Shown here piece after piece: positions 12,255 to 26,139 of a stretch of DNA of 64,000 nucleotides; the stretch's first letter is position 1, and each line of letters opens with the position of its first letter. This stretch comes from Castanea sativa (taxonomy: Eukaryota; Streptophyta; Magnoliopsida; Fagales; Fagaceae). The notes beneath the pieces are model-generated. The model ran no database searches, was not told where the DNA came from, and saw only the letters and a program-made list of their open reading frames with translations. Position numbers and translations under genes: made by a program. The DNA is taken from positions 3,384,445 to 3,448,444 of the forward strand of contig NC_134015.1 of assembly GCF_040712315.1 (NCBI RefSeq). The letters run 5' to 3'.

Positions 12255-12262
12255 GTTTATTA
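12255..12262 (-). terminator. Candidate poly(A) signal of the polyubiquitin gene
   Basis: AATAAA on the minus strand about 50 bases past the stop codon. Plant poly(A) signals are loose, so this is only a candidate. Confidence 0.35.
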
Positions 12263-12308
12263 AATCTTCAGAATGAAACCCGACTTGATTGTACCAACGT
12301 TGAACCAA

Positions 12309-15443
<3,135 letters not shown>

Positions 15444-15580
15444 CTTGAAGATCAGAGAAGCGAGAAACGAATTCCGAAGAAGAGCTGAGAGAGGAAATTG
15501 AAAACCCTAGCTGAGTTCTGGCGAAGAGAAAGAGAGAGAGAGAGAGAGAGAGTTGAGAGAGAAGGAGCTATTATAAGTGA
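15444..15580 (-). promoter_or_regulatory. Polyubiquitin leader exon with CT-rich tracts
   Basis: The region between the presumed start site and the intron donor. It contains CT-rich tracts on the coding strand, typical of leaders of highly expressed plant genes. The 5' boundary is inferred from the TATA box position. Confidence 0.6.
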
Positions 15581-15602
15581 GTAACTGATGGGGTGGCATT
15601 GG

Positions 15603-15611
15603 CTATTTATA
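15603..15611 (-). promoter_or_regulatory. TATA box of the polyubiquitin gene
   Basis: TATAAATAG on the minus strand, upstream of the CT-rich leader exon. Transcription would start around 15570-15580, leaving a leader exon of about 130 bases before the donor at 15443. Confidence 0.7.
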
Positions 15612-15702
15612 GGTAAAAGAAATACTATTATATGAGTGGTGGTGGATTGGGGTTTGAATGGCAAGTTGATTTTTTTTTTTTTTTTTTTTTTTGACTATTT
15701 AA

Positions 15703-16027
15703 GCTCCTTTGGTTTCAATGAAAACCTTGTGTAGAGATAGTTTTTCTTATTTTTTAATGTTTGGTAGTATAAAAAATAATAAATAAATAAATAATTATTT
15801 TTGGTCAATATAAAAAGTATGGCTTATTTTTAGATATTGTTTTCCATTAAATTTTTTTAGAAAACAACTCTATCTCATAGCAAACTAAATAAGAGAAGTT
15901 AAGAGATTATTTTTCAACTTATTTAAAATTGCTACCAAACATTAAAAAATGAAATAGTTTTATAGAAAATACTTTTTAAAAAATAACTCATTTTCTAGAA
16001 AACATCATTATTGAAACAAACAGAGCA
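15703..16027. mobile_element. MITE-like element with GCTC-KTTTG-TTTCAAT ends
   Basis: The left end GCTCCTTTGGTTTCAATGA and right end TTGAAACAAACAGAGC are imperfect inverted repeats around about 290 bp of AT-rich sequence, in which further stretches are mirrored (ATTTTTTAATGTTTGGTAG and CTACCAAACATTAAAAAAT). There is no coding capacity. No clear target-site duplication was found. Confidence 0.55.
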
Positions 16028-16196
16028 CTAGACCCAATCCAATCTTATCTTATTAGCCTAAATTTTCAACCAACCCGCTATTTTTGTAGATTGATGATTT
16101 GGAAATTTACCGCCTTGCCTATAGCAAATTAGCAAATTGGCTAAGAATTTTAAGATTAACTCCTATTTATTATTGTGTGTATCCAATCCACCAACC

Positions 16197-17079
16197 TAAC
16201 AAAACCATACTAAGGCATGGATCAGATGGTGGGTTAGGGTTAGGTTAGGTTTGATTTTTTATTTTTTAGTCTTGGGCTAGGTTGGATTCAGATTAATAGT
16301 TTTTTTTTTTATAACCCATCTAATCCAACCTAAAATATATATTGGGTTTAAGTTATATATGGTTTTGGTGTAAATTTTAACTTATAAAAAAGTTAGAATA
16401 TCGATTAGGCCTATTAGGTGAATTGTAATAATTTATTATAAAAAAATTGGTCTAAATAGTTGATGAAACCTCCCCCCCCCCCCCCTCCTAAATTTTATCC
16501 TATTAAAAATTTAGAATATCATTTAGGCATATTAAGGTGAATTGTAATAATGTATTATATAAAAAAAAATGGTCTAAATAGTTGATGAAAACCCTCCTCC
16601 TAAATTTTATCTTATTAAAAATTTAGAATATCATTTAGGCAAGTTAAGATGAATTGTAATAATTTATTATTAAAAAAAATGGTCTAAATAGTTGATGATA
16701 ACCCCCCTCTCCCTAAATTTTATCCTATTAAAAATTTAGAATATCATTTAGGCATATTAAGGTGAATTGTAATAATTTATTAAAAAAAAAATGGTCTAAA
16801 TAGCTTATGAAAACCCCCTTCCCCTAAATTTTATCCTATTAAAAATTTAGAATATCATTTAGGCATATTAAGGTGAATTGTAATAATTTTTTATTAAAAA
16901 AGGGGCTAAATAATTTATGAACCCCCCACCCCCCTCCCAATTTTTCTTACAAGTGATGAAACATTTGATCGAACCTGACCCAATACAATTCATATGGGTT
17001 GTGTTAGGTTAGATTCTAAACTTGACAAAGTTGGGTTAGATTGAAAAAAATCTTCTAACCCAACCCATGCACACTCTAA
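16197..17079. mobile_element. Possible hAT-like element carrying a minisatellite
   Basis: The right end reads TAACCCAACCCATGCACACTC; its reverse complement is the GTGCATGGGTTGGGTTA end common in plant hAT MITEs. The left side has GGCATGG followed by GGGTTAGGGTTAGGTTAGG, a poorer match. I found no matching target-site duplication, so boundaries and assignment are uncertain. Confidence 0.35.
16380..16940. repeat. Minisatellite, about five units of ~115 bp
   Basis: Each unit has TTAGAATATC-TTTAGGC-TATTA, then GGTGAATTGTAATAAT, an A run, TGGTCTAAATAGTTGATGA, a C-rich run and CCTAAATTTTATCCTATTAAAAA. Units differ mainly in the length of the A and C runs. Confidence 0.9.
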
Positions 17080-18140
17080 ATAGTGGAAAGCGGAGACAAC
17101 TTTTACATGGAAGTGGAGCCACTATTATTTTTACTACCATTAACAATCAACCAATAATAATAAAAAAAATTAAAAAAAATCATTGAGTATTGCTGAATAC
17201 ATAACAATTTTTCACAATCAACCAATAAAGGAAAAAAAATCAAGAGTATTGCTAAATACATAACAATTTTTCACGTGTGTTGAATTTACATGTTTTTATT
17301 GTTTCTTGTCTTAACCCACCACTTACATCATTTTATCATTTATTAATCACAACTTATCACATTGGTAATTAGGAAAATATTTTGTCAAAAATGTCATAAC
17401 TCTAAACTTATTGTAGAAGGTAAGGCAAGGAAAATGACTATTACTTTACCCTGGATAGAAGTAAGGAGGGGAAAATCTAAAACAATGCCCTATAATTTTA
17501 AATCTATGATAAATAAACTCTTATGCTTTTTATTGTGTCAATTTAAACCTTGTACTTCGCTATCTGATAATTAAAGCCCTTTTTTTCACTTCGTTAATCA
17601 AACATCAATATACTCCAAAGAGAAGCACTACTATTTCATCACATAGAATAAAGGGGAAACTTTACCAAATAACAAAGTAAAGAAAAAGGAAATGTGTCAT
17701 TCTATTTTTTTTAAACTGAATTCACCATTGCCATTCTTCTTAAAAAAAAAAAAAACTTTGGCATTCTATTTATCTTTCAATGAATTCAACCTAAAACAAC
17801 ATTGTTGTCTTTATAATTCAAAAAAATGTGTCATTTTTTTTATGTGTATTGGTGCCAAATTTAAGAGTGGGATTGACACAAGTATAGGGTTTAATTAAGG
17901 GTTTTGATTGTCATACTCACACTGATAGATGTGTAGATTTAAATTAGGACAATTAGGAATTATAGGGTTCAATTTGACACAAGTATAAAACTATAGGACT
18001 TTTTTTTCAAGAAAATATATTATAAATTATTTTTAAGAAGACAATATATTATAATTTATTGTGTAATAATTCAAACTAAAGTAGAGTTAAATAACAATAA
18101 ATTAAATTTGGCAAAAAAATTTCTTAATTTGTTTAGCGTT
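17080..18140. other. AT-rich intergenic with a short tandem duplication
   Basis: An imperfect tandem duplication of about 70 bp lies at about 17145-17272 (CAATCAACCAATA to ACATAACAATTTTTCAC twice). No gene is recognised in the rest. Confidence 0.55.
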
Positions 18141-18146
18141 GGTAGA

Positions 18147-18560
18147 GGTGGCAATGTTTGACATGACCAACAAACACGGGCCACACGACACTTTTTGTGG
18201 GTTAATATTTGGTATAAATGAATTTAGTCCCTAAATATTAGCAAAAGTTTGTTTTTCATCACTAAATTTTAAAAAGTTCTTATTCTTTACAAACTTTGTA
18301 AATAGTATTTTTAATAGTATAGGGACAAAAATAGAGATGAAAAAGAAAATTTTTCAATAATTTAGAAACGAAAAACAAACTTTGGTAAAGTTCAAGGACA
18401 AAAGGTAAAACATTTTCAATAATTTGGGGATAAAAAATGAACTTTTCAATAATTTAAGGACAAAAAGAAGAACTTTTTAAAGTTTATAAATAAAAACAAA
18501 TTTTTAGTAAGGTTTAAGAACCAACATAATATTTTACCCATGAATTATATCAAAATGGGT
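18147..18560. mobile_element. Fragment with hAT-like end
   Basis: TAGAGGTGGCAATGTTTGAC at 18147 resembles the TIR of plant hAT-type non-autonomous elements and is followed by CACG-rich subterminal sequence. The matching end was not found, so the fragment and its right limit are uncertain. Confidence 0.3.
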
Positions 18561-18674
18561 CAACATACTTTAACATAACTAATAATAAATATATTAATTT
18601 CTTGTTGACCTACTTGACTCGCATCAATGCGAAGTGACTCTTTATTATTTGTATCAAGATAGATTAACCCACCA

Positions 18675-18860
18675 TCACACACCCTTAGTGTGATGATTAT
18701 TTCACAAGTATAAGTGCTTATAAGGTGTTGGGGGTAAGGGTTGGGATCAAATCTCCAGAAAGGAGATTCACACATATATACAGTTAAATTAAACTAGAGT
18801 AGAATTTCCATCTTTTAAAATAAAAAAATAAAAATAAATAAATAAAAAAAGAAGAAGAAG
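18675..18860 (+). mobile_element. SINE-like retroposon
   Basis: Phrases CACACCCTTAGTGTGATG and ACAAGTATAAGTGCTTA are followed by a B-box-like GGGATCAAATCTCC, a short tail and an A-rich 3' end, as in plant tRNA-derived SINEs. Boundaries are approximate. Confidence 0.45.
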
Positions 18861-19286
18861 AAGATAGTTTGACCCTTTTTCTTTTAAACTCTTTAAATAC
18901 TTATTCTTAAGAAAATAAATCTAATCCTATTTTGCTTTCAATACAAATGAAGCTCATTAAGCAAATATAATTTCTATCAAATTTGACAAAATAAAATTAA
19001 AAATTAGTTTCTATGAGAAATTAATAAAGTCTGGTTTGTTAAAGGAACAGGTATCATATTAGACAGACAAATATCAAATCCTACAACAAAATTAATGAAG
19101 ACAAAAGGGAGAAAAAAGGGATAAAACCAAGCAAATAGTTTTTACTTCTAGATAATTGGGCTGTTACTAAGCAAACCACAACAGCTTCTAGTACAAGAAA
19201 TTCATTTGATTGACATATCTGCATTAAACAAATAGATAATCCACAGTAACCATACTTCTAGTAGTAATGTAGGATTAGCCACAAAA

Positions 19287-19400
19287 TTATATAAGCCAAG
19301 TCCACCTTTTTAACAGGTTGCTACAAGTGGCATCCCTTAATGAAATTGCCTTGTAGTATTGGAGGCTGCACAAGAGAAGCTTCAACACTAGATGGGGCAA
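19287..19400 (-). pseudogene. Decayed fragment of an INO80B-type HIT zinc finger exon
   Basis: The minus-strand reading KLLLCSLQYYKAI matches the last exon of the INO80B gene at 27269-27425 (KLPLCSLECYKAI). Nucleotide similarity continues past the reading frame, including a GG-GACTT-GCT-TATA block and downstream bases. Only the last zinc-binding part remains, and the second cysteine of the C-x3-C pair is Tyr here. Just upstream on the minus strand is a short match to the end of APC11 exon 3 (ACATTGCCC-AT). It is a duplicated, non-functional piece about 8 kb from its likely source. Confidence 0.65.
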
Positions 19401-19521
19401 TGTTCTTGAGAGGTCCATGAAGAGTAGCAAGCATGCAAACACACACACACACACAGAGAGGGAGAGAGAGGGAGAAGATCTGGTATTCATTCATTTAACT
19501 TGGAATTCATTTATTTTTCTC

Positions 19522-20982
19522 TCATTCTTTGAACTGCCATTCCCTACGGCACATTGGGCAATGTGCTTGTGAGGTCTGTGAATTCACCCATTTCAAGATG
19601 CAATGAAGATGGAACGCATGGTTGCATGCACCCCAAACTGCAAGATAATACTAAACATCATTACTTACTCTCATAAAATTTCACAAACTACTACCGAAGG
19701 TAGAAGTCAATTCTTTCTTCTTCTTTTTAATTGTGATCGGCAACAAGAATTTATTCAAAAAGGTACACAACCTTTTTTTTTTTTGCTTTTATGGGGAGGG
19801 GGGGGGGGTGTTGTGTTTGGGGCACTGAATGTTAAAGATACCATAAACTGTTGGGAAGAGGAGTATAAGATTTAACTTTCTGAGATGACATTTTGGAGAT
19901 CCAGCAACAAAAGCATGTGGAGAAAAGGCATGGAAAGAAACAACCTCAGTGTAAAATGCTTTTTTAAACTACAATATGTACAAATCTAAATAAACAAAGA
20001 TACTACAATCACATGGCTAGTATATACATATAAGAAGATGCCAATTTCTATATGCAATTGTCTCATCCCTTAGATGCAATTCAAAATGATTCAATTAATA
20101 CTGTCAGCTACGCTTTTTTTTCTTTCTTTCTTTCTCCCCCTACCTTTGTTCCTCCCTCTCTTTTAGTACACAACAGTAGCACTGCTCTTGTACTGGTCAA
20201 ACATCCCAGAACAATAGTTAAAAAAATAAGGCATTGCAGCAATCAGCATAGGATTTAAGCTACATTAAGGGCATGCCATAAAAGAGGAAAAAAATAAAAG
20301 GTTGACATGTTGAAAGTATACACTGATTTTACTTGGAGAGAGAGAGAGAGCCTCATTTGAGGAATTCTTTAAGTTAGGAAATTAAAAAACAGAAGACAAA
20401 ATGGCAAAACATGTAAACAAACTGAAATTGCATCAAAGATAATGTATCTGACTTACTTAATGGGCAATCATCCCCAGGAAGCTTACAATCAGGACAACAA
20501 CCATCAAATGCCATCCTACAGATGCCACATGTTTCATCCTGGGCATCCCAAGTCCATGAAGCAACACCATGCCACCTATTATTAACACAAGGGAAAAAAT
20601 TATGGCTCCGCAGAAACACATTATAAACAATATCTACAGTACTATATGTGCTAAGGAGTTCCAATCATGAGAATGTCTTGATAAAAAATAAATCTTCATC
20701 CAATGGAAATTTTAAAGTACACTAATCACATATACACATAAAGGTCATATATCACATGACTAATTATAAGTTCATCAGTGAAAATAAAAGATAAACAAGA
20801 GATAAAGGGAACATACTCTGTTTGAAAGCCCAGCAAATATTCACAAAGAGAATTGAATCAAGGAAAAACTGTTTCCATAAATGGCCCAAAAAAGAATTTA
20901 CAACTAACTTAAGAACAAAATCAATTTATAAGAGGAAAAGGCACAATATCATGGCAAGGATACGTAAGAGCTTGACTTTCAT
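19522..20982 (-). CDS. APC11: Anaphase-promoting complex subunit 11 (RING-H2)
   Basis: The small RING-H2 catalytic subunit of the APC/C ubiquitin ligase, which works with the APC2 cullin to ubiquitinate cell-cycle proteins. Coding exons are 20982-20963 (ATG AAA GTC AAG CTC TTA CG), 20575-20457 and 19637-19522, giving 84 residues, the usual plant length. Signature parts are WHGVASWTWDAQDETCGICR, CCPDCKLPGDDCPL, HAFHLHCILKWV and HCPMCRREWQFKE. A 5' UTR intron ends at TTTGCAG just before GAGAGGAGG-ATG. Intron 2 (20456-19638) is normal (A|GTAAGT ... TTGCAG). Intron 1 is odd: a GT-AG join leaves the product one base short of frame, while the sequence at the donor, GTATCCTT, is the U12-type consensus. 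The protein identity is certain; the first junction is not. Confidence 0.93.
20030..20360. other. APC11 intron with CT/TTTC and GA microsatellites
   Basis: A pyrimidine-rich tract at about 20113-20163 and a GA run at 20336-20350 lie within APC11 intron 2. Nothing else is recognised. Confidence 0.6.
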
Positions 20983-21328
20983 CCTCCTCTCCTGCAAATC
21001 CAGAAACCAATTTTTTCAGAACAGTTACTATGAACAATATAATTGCATACAGCCAAACACTTTAAAAATACATAAAACCCTCTCAAAAAAAAAAAAAAAA
21101 GATATGAAAAGTATCTACCACATATGTGGCAGAGGAATACTAGGATTCATGATGGTCAAATCAAAAGAAAGGAGAGCCTTCATTGAATGATTAGAGAAGA
21201 TGTTAGAACCAGGGATGCTTTAGTACTTCAGATGCTGGCATAACTCCACTTTCAACTGGGAAATAGCCTGTTAAACTTAGGAGGCTTCCTTTACACAATC
21301 ATTTTCATAGATGATTGGGTAGCAAGCA

Positions 21329-23386
21329 CTACCAGTAGTCCCTGCAAGAACATGAACCATCATGGAAATGATGGAACCGATTGGTATCTCTCACAATGAT
21401 TTCTCTGTCCACCAACTTCGACACAAACTTGATTGCTGAATGACAATCACCACAAACTCTAATGTTTTTCTTGATTCGTATAGGAGAACCTGGAGGAGTT
21501 TTGAGAAGGGCAAATGCAAGAGCAAGCTTCTCACTATGGTACTGCAACTTTACTTCCCTCTCGTGCTGATCCACAAACAAAAGCACATGGCTAGTGTCTG
21601 GGACATATCCAATCTCCTTGATCTTTCCACTGATCTCTTCCCATTTCCTATAGATATCCTCTCTTTGCGGGTGGGCATCATCATTTGCCACAAACAAATG
21701 GACTGCATTCTCAATCTCCACCCAACTACAAGCAGGCTCCTTCTTCACCCCACTCTCTTTCATCATCCTTCTCACTTTCGCAACATCACCCCATCTTCCA
21801 GCAGAGGCATAGATATTAGAGAGCAACACATGGGGCCCTGAATCATATGGATCAAGCTCAAAAACATGTTCAGCAGCATAAGCACCTAACTCCATATTCT
21901 TATGCATCCTACAAGCACCAAGTAAGGCTTTCCAAACTGCTGCTGTGGGTTCAATAGGCATTTCTCTTATGAATTTCAAGGCTCGATCAAGAAGACCAGC
22001 TCGACCAAGAAGATCAACAATTGTCACGTAATGTGAAACTTGCGGTTCAATCATGTGCTTCTTCATCAATTCAAAATAATATAGTCCTTCATCTAAAAGC
22101 CCGGCATGGCTACAAGCAGAAAGAACACTAAGGAAGGTTACGTGATTAGGTTCAATTCCTATCCTTAGCATTTCTTCAAACCATTGCACACTTTCCTTCC
22201 CGAGCCCATGTTGTGCATATCCAGTGAGCATTGAATTCCAAGAAACCAACTCTTGTTTCACCAATCTATCAAACACCTTTTTTGCATCCTCAATGCTTCC
22301 TGATTTTGCATACATGTAAAGAAGAGTGTTTCCTACAAAAGAAACAAGCTTACCCCCTGATTTTATCACATGTGCATGAATCCATTTGCCTTGCTCTAGA
22401 GATCCAGTGCTTGCACAAACGCTAAACACACTGGAATAGGTGAAATGAGTTGGTTTAAAATCTGCTCTCTGCATCGCCCGAAACATACTTAAAGCATGCT
22501 CTCCTTCACCCTTCCTAGCATGCCCAGCAATCAAAGCATTCCACGATACCTCATTCTTGCTTACCAACCCATCAAAGACTACTCGGGCTTCATTTATTAG
22601 ATTAAATCTAGCATACATGTCCACAAGAGAACTCCCCACATAAACATTGGAATCATAACCATACTTTAAACAAAAGGCATGAACTTGTTGACCATGTTTA
22701 TCATTAGGCCTGGCCCCAGAAGCCTTTAACAAGCTAGACAAAGTGAATTGATTTGGTTGCAAACCAAAGTGAAGCATCTGAGGAAACAAAACAAGTGCAT
22801 CCTCAGCACGATCATTCTGAGAATAGCCAGAAATCAAGGCAGTCCAAGTGACCATATCTTTACTAGGCATTTCGTCAAACAGTTTACGAGCATCATCCAA
22901 AGCACCACACTTGGCATACATGTTGAGAATGGTGTTATGAATAACAAGGTCATCCTTGAACTGGGAATGTACAATGTGGGAGTGCACAGCTCTTCCTTCT
23001 TTAACCTTCCCAAAATGGGTGCATTTCTTTATCAAATTATTGTATAGAGCACGATTGGCTTCCAATGATCCACGATCAATTAAATCAAGTACATGAAGCC
23101 CCGTAGGGGAATTACGGATCTGGCTCCTGCGGAGAAGGTCCTTGTCTTGTATAATGCAAGAACTAGAGCCACAACAATCTTCTTCTTCGCCCTCTGAGGC
23201 CTCGAAATCAGTGAAGCTAGCTAGAGTTGCATATGACCCAAACCGCGTAGATATTGACGTTTTGTTTGGAATTCCAAAACAGCTTTTACCATGTAAAATT
23301 GCATTGTACAAGGTAGATTTACTAGTACACAATATAACTATATGCTTGTTCATGATCTGAGCTAGGTAGGCATCAAACAAAAACAA
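21329..23386 (-). CDS. DYW-type pentatricopeptide repeat protein
   Basis: Intronless gene of up to 685 residues in the PLS-DYW class, whose members are imported into mitochondria or plastids and direct C-to-U RNA editing. The order and text of repeats (residues about 115-540) match the Arabidopsis At3g24000-type protein, but its editing target is not known to me. The C-terminus has E motifs (GVKKEPACSWVEI) and a complete DYW deaminase: HSE at 617-619, CGDCH at 645-649, CSC at 679-681, ending RDYW. Two starts are possible; the second Met (residue 12, MNKHIVILC) gives a more typical basic, Ser/Thr-rich targeting peptide. A normal-looking promoter region lies to about 23960. Confidence 0.95.
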   Translation of the reverse strand: MFLFDAYLAQIMNKHIVILCTSKSTLYNAILHGKSCFGIPNKTSISTRFGSYATLASFTDFEASEGEEEDCCGSSSCIIQDKDLLRRSQIRNSPTGLHVLDLIDRGSLEANRALYNNLIKKCTHFGKVKEGRAVHSHIVHSQFKDDLVIHNTILNMYAKCGALDDARKLFDEMPSKDMVTWTALISGYSQNDRAEDALVLFPQMLHFGLQPNQFTLSSLLKASGARPNDKHGQQVHAFCLKYGYDSNVYVGSSLVDMYARFNLINEARVVFDGLVSKNEVSWNALIAGHARKGEGEHALSMFRAMQRADFKPTHFTYSSVFSVCASTGSLEQGKWIHAHVIKSGGKLVSFVGNTLLYMYAKSGSIEDAKKVFDRLVKQELVSWNSMLTGYAQHGLGKESVQWFEEMLRIGIEPNHVTFLSVLSACSHAGLLDEGLYYFELMKKHMIEPQVSHYVTIVDLLGRAGLLDRALKFIREMPIEPTAAVWKALLGACRMHKNMELGAYAAEHVFELDPYDSGPHVLLSNIYASAGRWGDVAKVRRMMKESGVKKEPACSWVEIENAVHLFVANDDAHPQREDIYRKWEEISGKIKEIGYVPDTSHVLLFVDQHEREVKLQYHSEKLALAFALLKTPPGSPIRIKKNIRVCGDCHSAIKFVSKLVDREIIVRDTNRFHHFHDGSCSCRDYW

Positions 23387-23389
23387 TAG

Positions 23390-23990
23390 AAAAAAAGAAA
23401 AAAGAAAAATAGTATTAGGGTCTTATTTCAATTTACCTTAAAATCATAGAATTACGGGATGGCAATTTGAAACCATACAAGTTACAATAATCCAGGACGT
23501 GGGTTCTTTAGTTTAAGAAACTAAAACAAACAGAACACTTAAAAATCCCACCTTTATATTCATTTTTCATTTGCCTACTTCTTCTTTTTTTCTCACTAAC
23601 CAAACAATATTCAAACAAAAACTATACACACAAAAACCCCATTTATTATAAATAAACTGAGAATTAGACAATGATTCCAATATATAAAAAAAGGGTACAA
23701 TCTAAAAATTGAACACAATGTGATATAAAGTTTGAAACTACATAAAAGTACAGGAATCCAACAGAGAAACAGAGTAAAAAATAAAGGGTAAAGCTTTCAA
23801 AGATTTTGTAGCAGAGAGGTTTTTTTACCTTGGCGAAAAGGCAAAATAGTGAAACCCCAGAAAGAGTTTTTTTTTTTTTAGATGAAAGGAGCGGAGTGAG
23901 GTCTGTGAAGTATTTTGAAAGGTTTTGAACATGGTGGCTCGTGTAAAGGCTTATATGCCAATTTCTAAAAGACATGTCGTTTTTCTTATT
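23390..23990 (-). promoter_or_regulatory. Upstream region of the DYW-PPR gene
   Basis: AT-rich region with poly-A/T tracts. CATATAAGCC on the minus strand near 23950 is a possible TATA element, which would give a long leader. No intron could be proven. Confidence 0.3.
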
Positions 23991-25055
23991 AGTCCAGGTA
24001 AACGGCACATCATGGTATTAAACTACATGGCAGTTTTTTTTTTTAATATTAATTTTTAATTTTTTAAAAGAATCGCATAGGGATTTAATAAGAGATGGAT
24101 CTCATAATGCGTGTGACCAAGATTGCATAAGGTTTTTTTTTTTTTTTTTTTAATTTGATTTTTTTTTTCTTTGACACTTATTTGATAGGTGCACTGATGA
24201 GAGCAACTACCAATATATAATATATTACTTTTATGTACTGTTCTATTTTCAATTTTCGGCTGCCTAGTTATTTTATTTCTGATTTTTAATAAAAAATTTA
24301 TATTTATCTAAAAGATATTTACTAATGATTAATATTTACACATATATGTAAAATAGTAGTAACTCCAAAAAGTACACTAATATATATTGTTCCCCTAATT
24401 AAATCAAGTTTGAAATTAACTCCCATGGTTTCAGGATTTGAAAAGGTTGGGATTAAAACTAAAAATGGAGTTTGTTTCTTAAATAAAATAAAATTTAGAA
24501 AAGGAAAAAAAAAGAAAAGAAAAAGGAAAGCTAAATGGAGTTTACTAGAATTGAACTCCACATGTCAAAACTATTGTTTTGACCCATAAACTGCATGTCA
24601 CATTTCAATTAATTTATGTTATTAGGGAAAAATATACCCTTGCTCCCTAAAAGTTAGATTAGGTTTTATTCTAGCTAATTGATTGTTGTATGTTGTTCCC
24701 CATGACTCATTTAAGCATAAACTATTTGAGATTTGAATTTTTGATTTCCCTCAAAAATATTGTAAACAAGTTAGTACGTCCATAACATGTGACACTTCAT
24801 TATAATGGCAAGGTTATAGAAAAACAAACTTGATATATTGACAATGTTTTGATGATTACAAAAATAAAATTTGAACATTTCAAGAACTCAAATAGATATT
24901 GACCTGATTCTCAAAAAAAAAAAAAAAAACAAAAACAAAAACAAAGAAATAGATATTAACCCAAACTTTAGAAAGCAAACATACATTGCCATAGATATGT
25001 TAATTTATGCTTTTATATTTTGAAAACAGTTTAATACTATGCTTATTATTACATA
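23991..25055. other. Intergenic, AT-rich, no gene seen
   Basis: Homopolymer A and T runs and low-complexity sequence; I recognise no coding or RNA gene. Confidence 0.6.
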
Positions 25056-25494
25056 CTAATGTGTAACCTTGTGCACGGGTAGAATAATTACAATTAAATG
25101 CTTCAAATTATAACATTTTTTTAGAAGAAATTCAAATATACATGATATTAACTTACATTTTTAAAATATGTAATGGTTTATTATTTTTTTATATATATAT
25201 GTGTGTGTGTGTGTGTGCGCACGCGCGCGCACGTATAATTTAGAATTTAATTAGATTTAAACTCTTCGATTTTTGCACCCAATAATTCACTTACCACAAA
25301 AATTAAAAAATTAGATAGACACGTGATGAAAAATTAGACTCTAATTGAAATCCAATTTAAAATCTAATTGAATTTGGACTCTTCAATTTTTATACTTAAT
25401 AATTCACTTGGCACAAAATTAAAAATTAAATAGGGCACGTGGCATAAAATTGAGAATTCAATTAAAATCTAATTGAATTTTACCTGAGGTTTAG

Positions 25495-25536
<42 letters not shown>
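25056..25536. repeat. Dispersed repeat ending in a TA microsatellite (copy 1)
   Basis: Contains GTAACCTTGTGCACGGG at the left, then repeated phrases TTGG-CACAAAATTAAAA, GGCACGTGG-ATAAAATT and AATCTAATTGAATTT, then TTTAGCTATATATA running into (TA)n at about 25496-25534. The same set of phrases in the same order occurs at 40553-41200. An internal TG/CG alternating tract lies at 25200-25232. Confidence 0.6.
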
Positions 25537-25538
<2 letters not shown>

Positions 25539-25991
25539 AAAATTAATTGTGAGATTTCATAAATTGTGCTCCCTTTTATCTCCTTGGCCTGGTACTTGTA
25601 CAAATAATATCAATTATAGTGAGAATCACTCTATAGAAAAAGCAATTTCATGAAAATCACTTCATTTCTAGAAAGAAATATGGTGAGAGAGTAACATTGT
25701 CTTCAAATTTTCAAGATATTTATTTATTATAATTCAATAGTTATAACGAGAGAGAGAATTTGAATCCTAGATATCTCCAAAAAAAAACACCAATGCTTTT
25801 AACCAAAATTACTAAAATTAAATTTACATAATTATCAGTGTATTGACAATGCGAAACTCCAATACATACTTTGATGACTAAAATCAATACATACTTTGAT
25901 GACTAAAATCATGGCCTGCCTTTTCTCATTTAGGTGCATGACGATATAAAACATAGTAAAATGACCAAAATCATGGTTTGCATTTTTTTTA

Positions 25992-26133
25992 GGGCCTGTT
26001 TGGATTGAAGGAAGAAGGAGGGGAAATAGAGAAGAGTAGAGTAAAACTGGCTAAAAATAGGCTAATTTTGAGCTAATTACAGTACTCTACTCTACTCTAT
26101 TCTCCCTCCCTCTCTTTCAATTCAAACGGACCA
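25992..26133. mobile_element. Tourist/Harbinger-type MITE with TTA TSD
   Basis: A 142-bp element flanked by TTA at 25989-25991 and 26134-26136. The left end GGGCCTGTTTGGATTGAAGG pairs with the right end TTCAATTCAAACGGACCA, and the inner GAGAAGAGTAGAGTA pairs with TACTCTACTCTATTCTC. The 3-bp TTA duplication and GG-C-GTTTG ends point to PIF/Harbinger. Confidence 0.82.
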
Positions 26134-26139
26134 TTAGTA

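Noticed and set aside
16225..16260. Interstitial telomere repeat (GGTTAGGGTTAGGTTAGG)
   Set aside because: The plant telomere unit is TTTAGGG; this is the GGGTT-rich subterminal text of hAT-like elements.
16380..16940. CRISPR-like array
   Set aside because: The units are contiguous direct repeats without unique spacers, in a plant genome.
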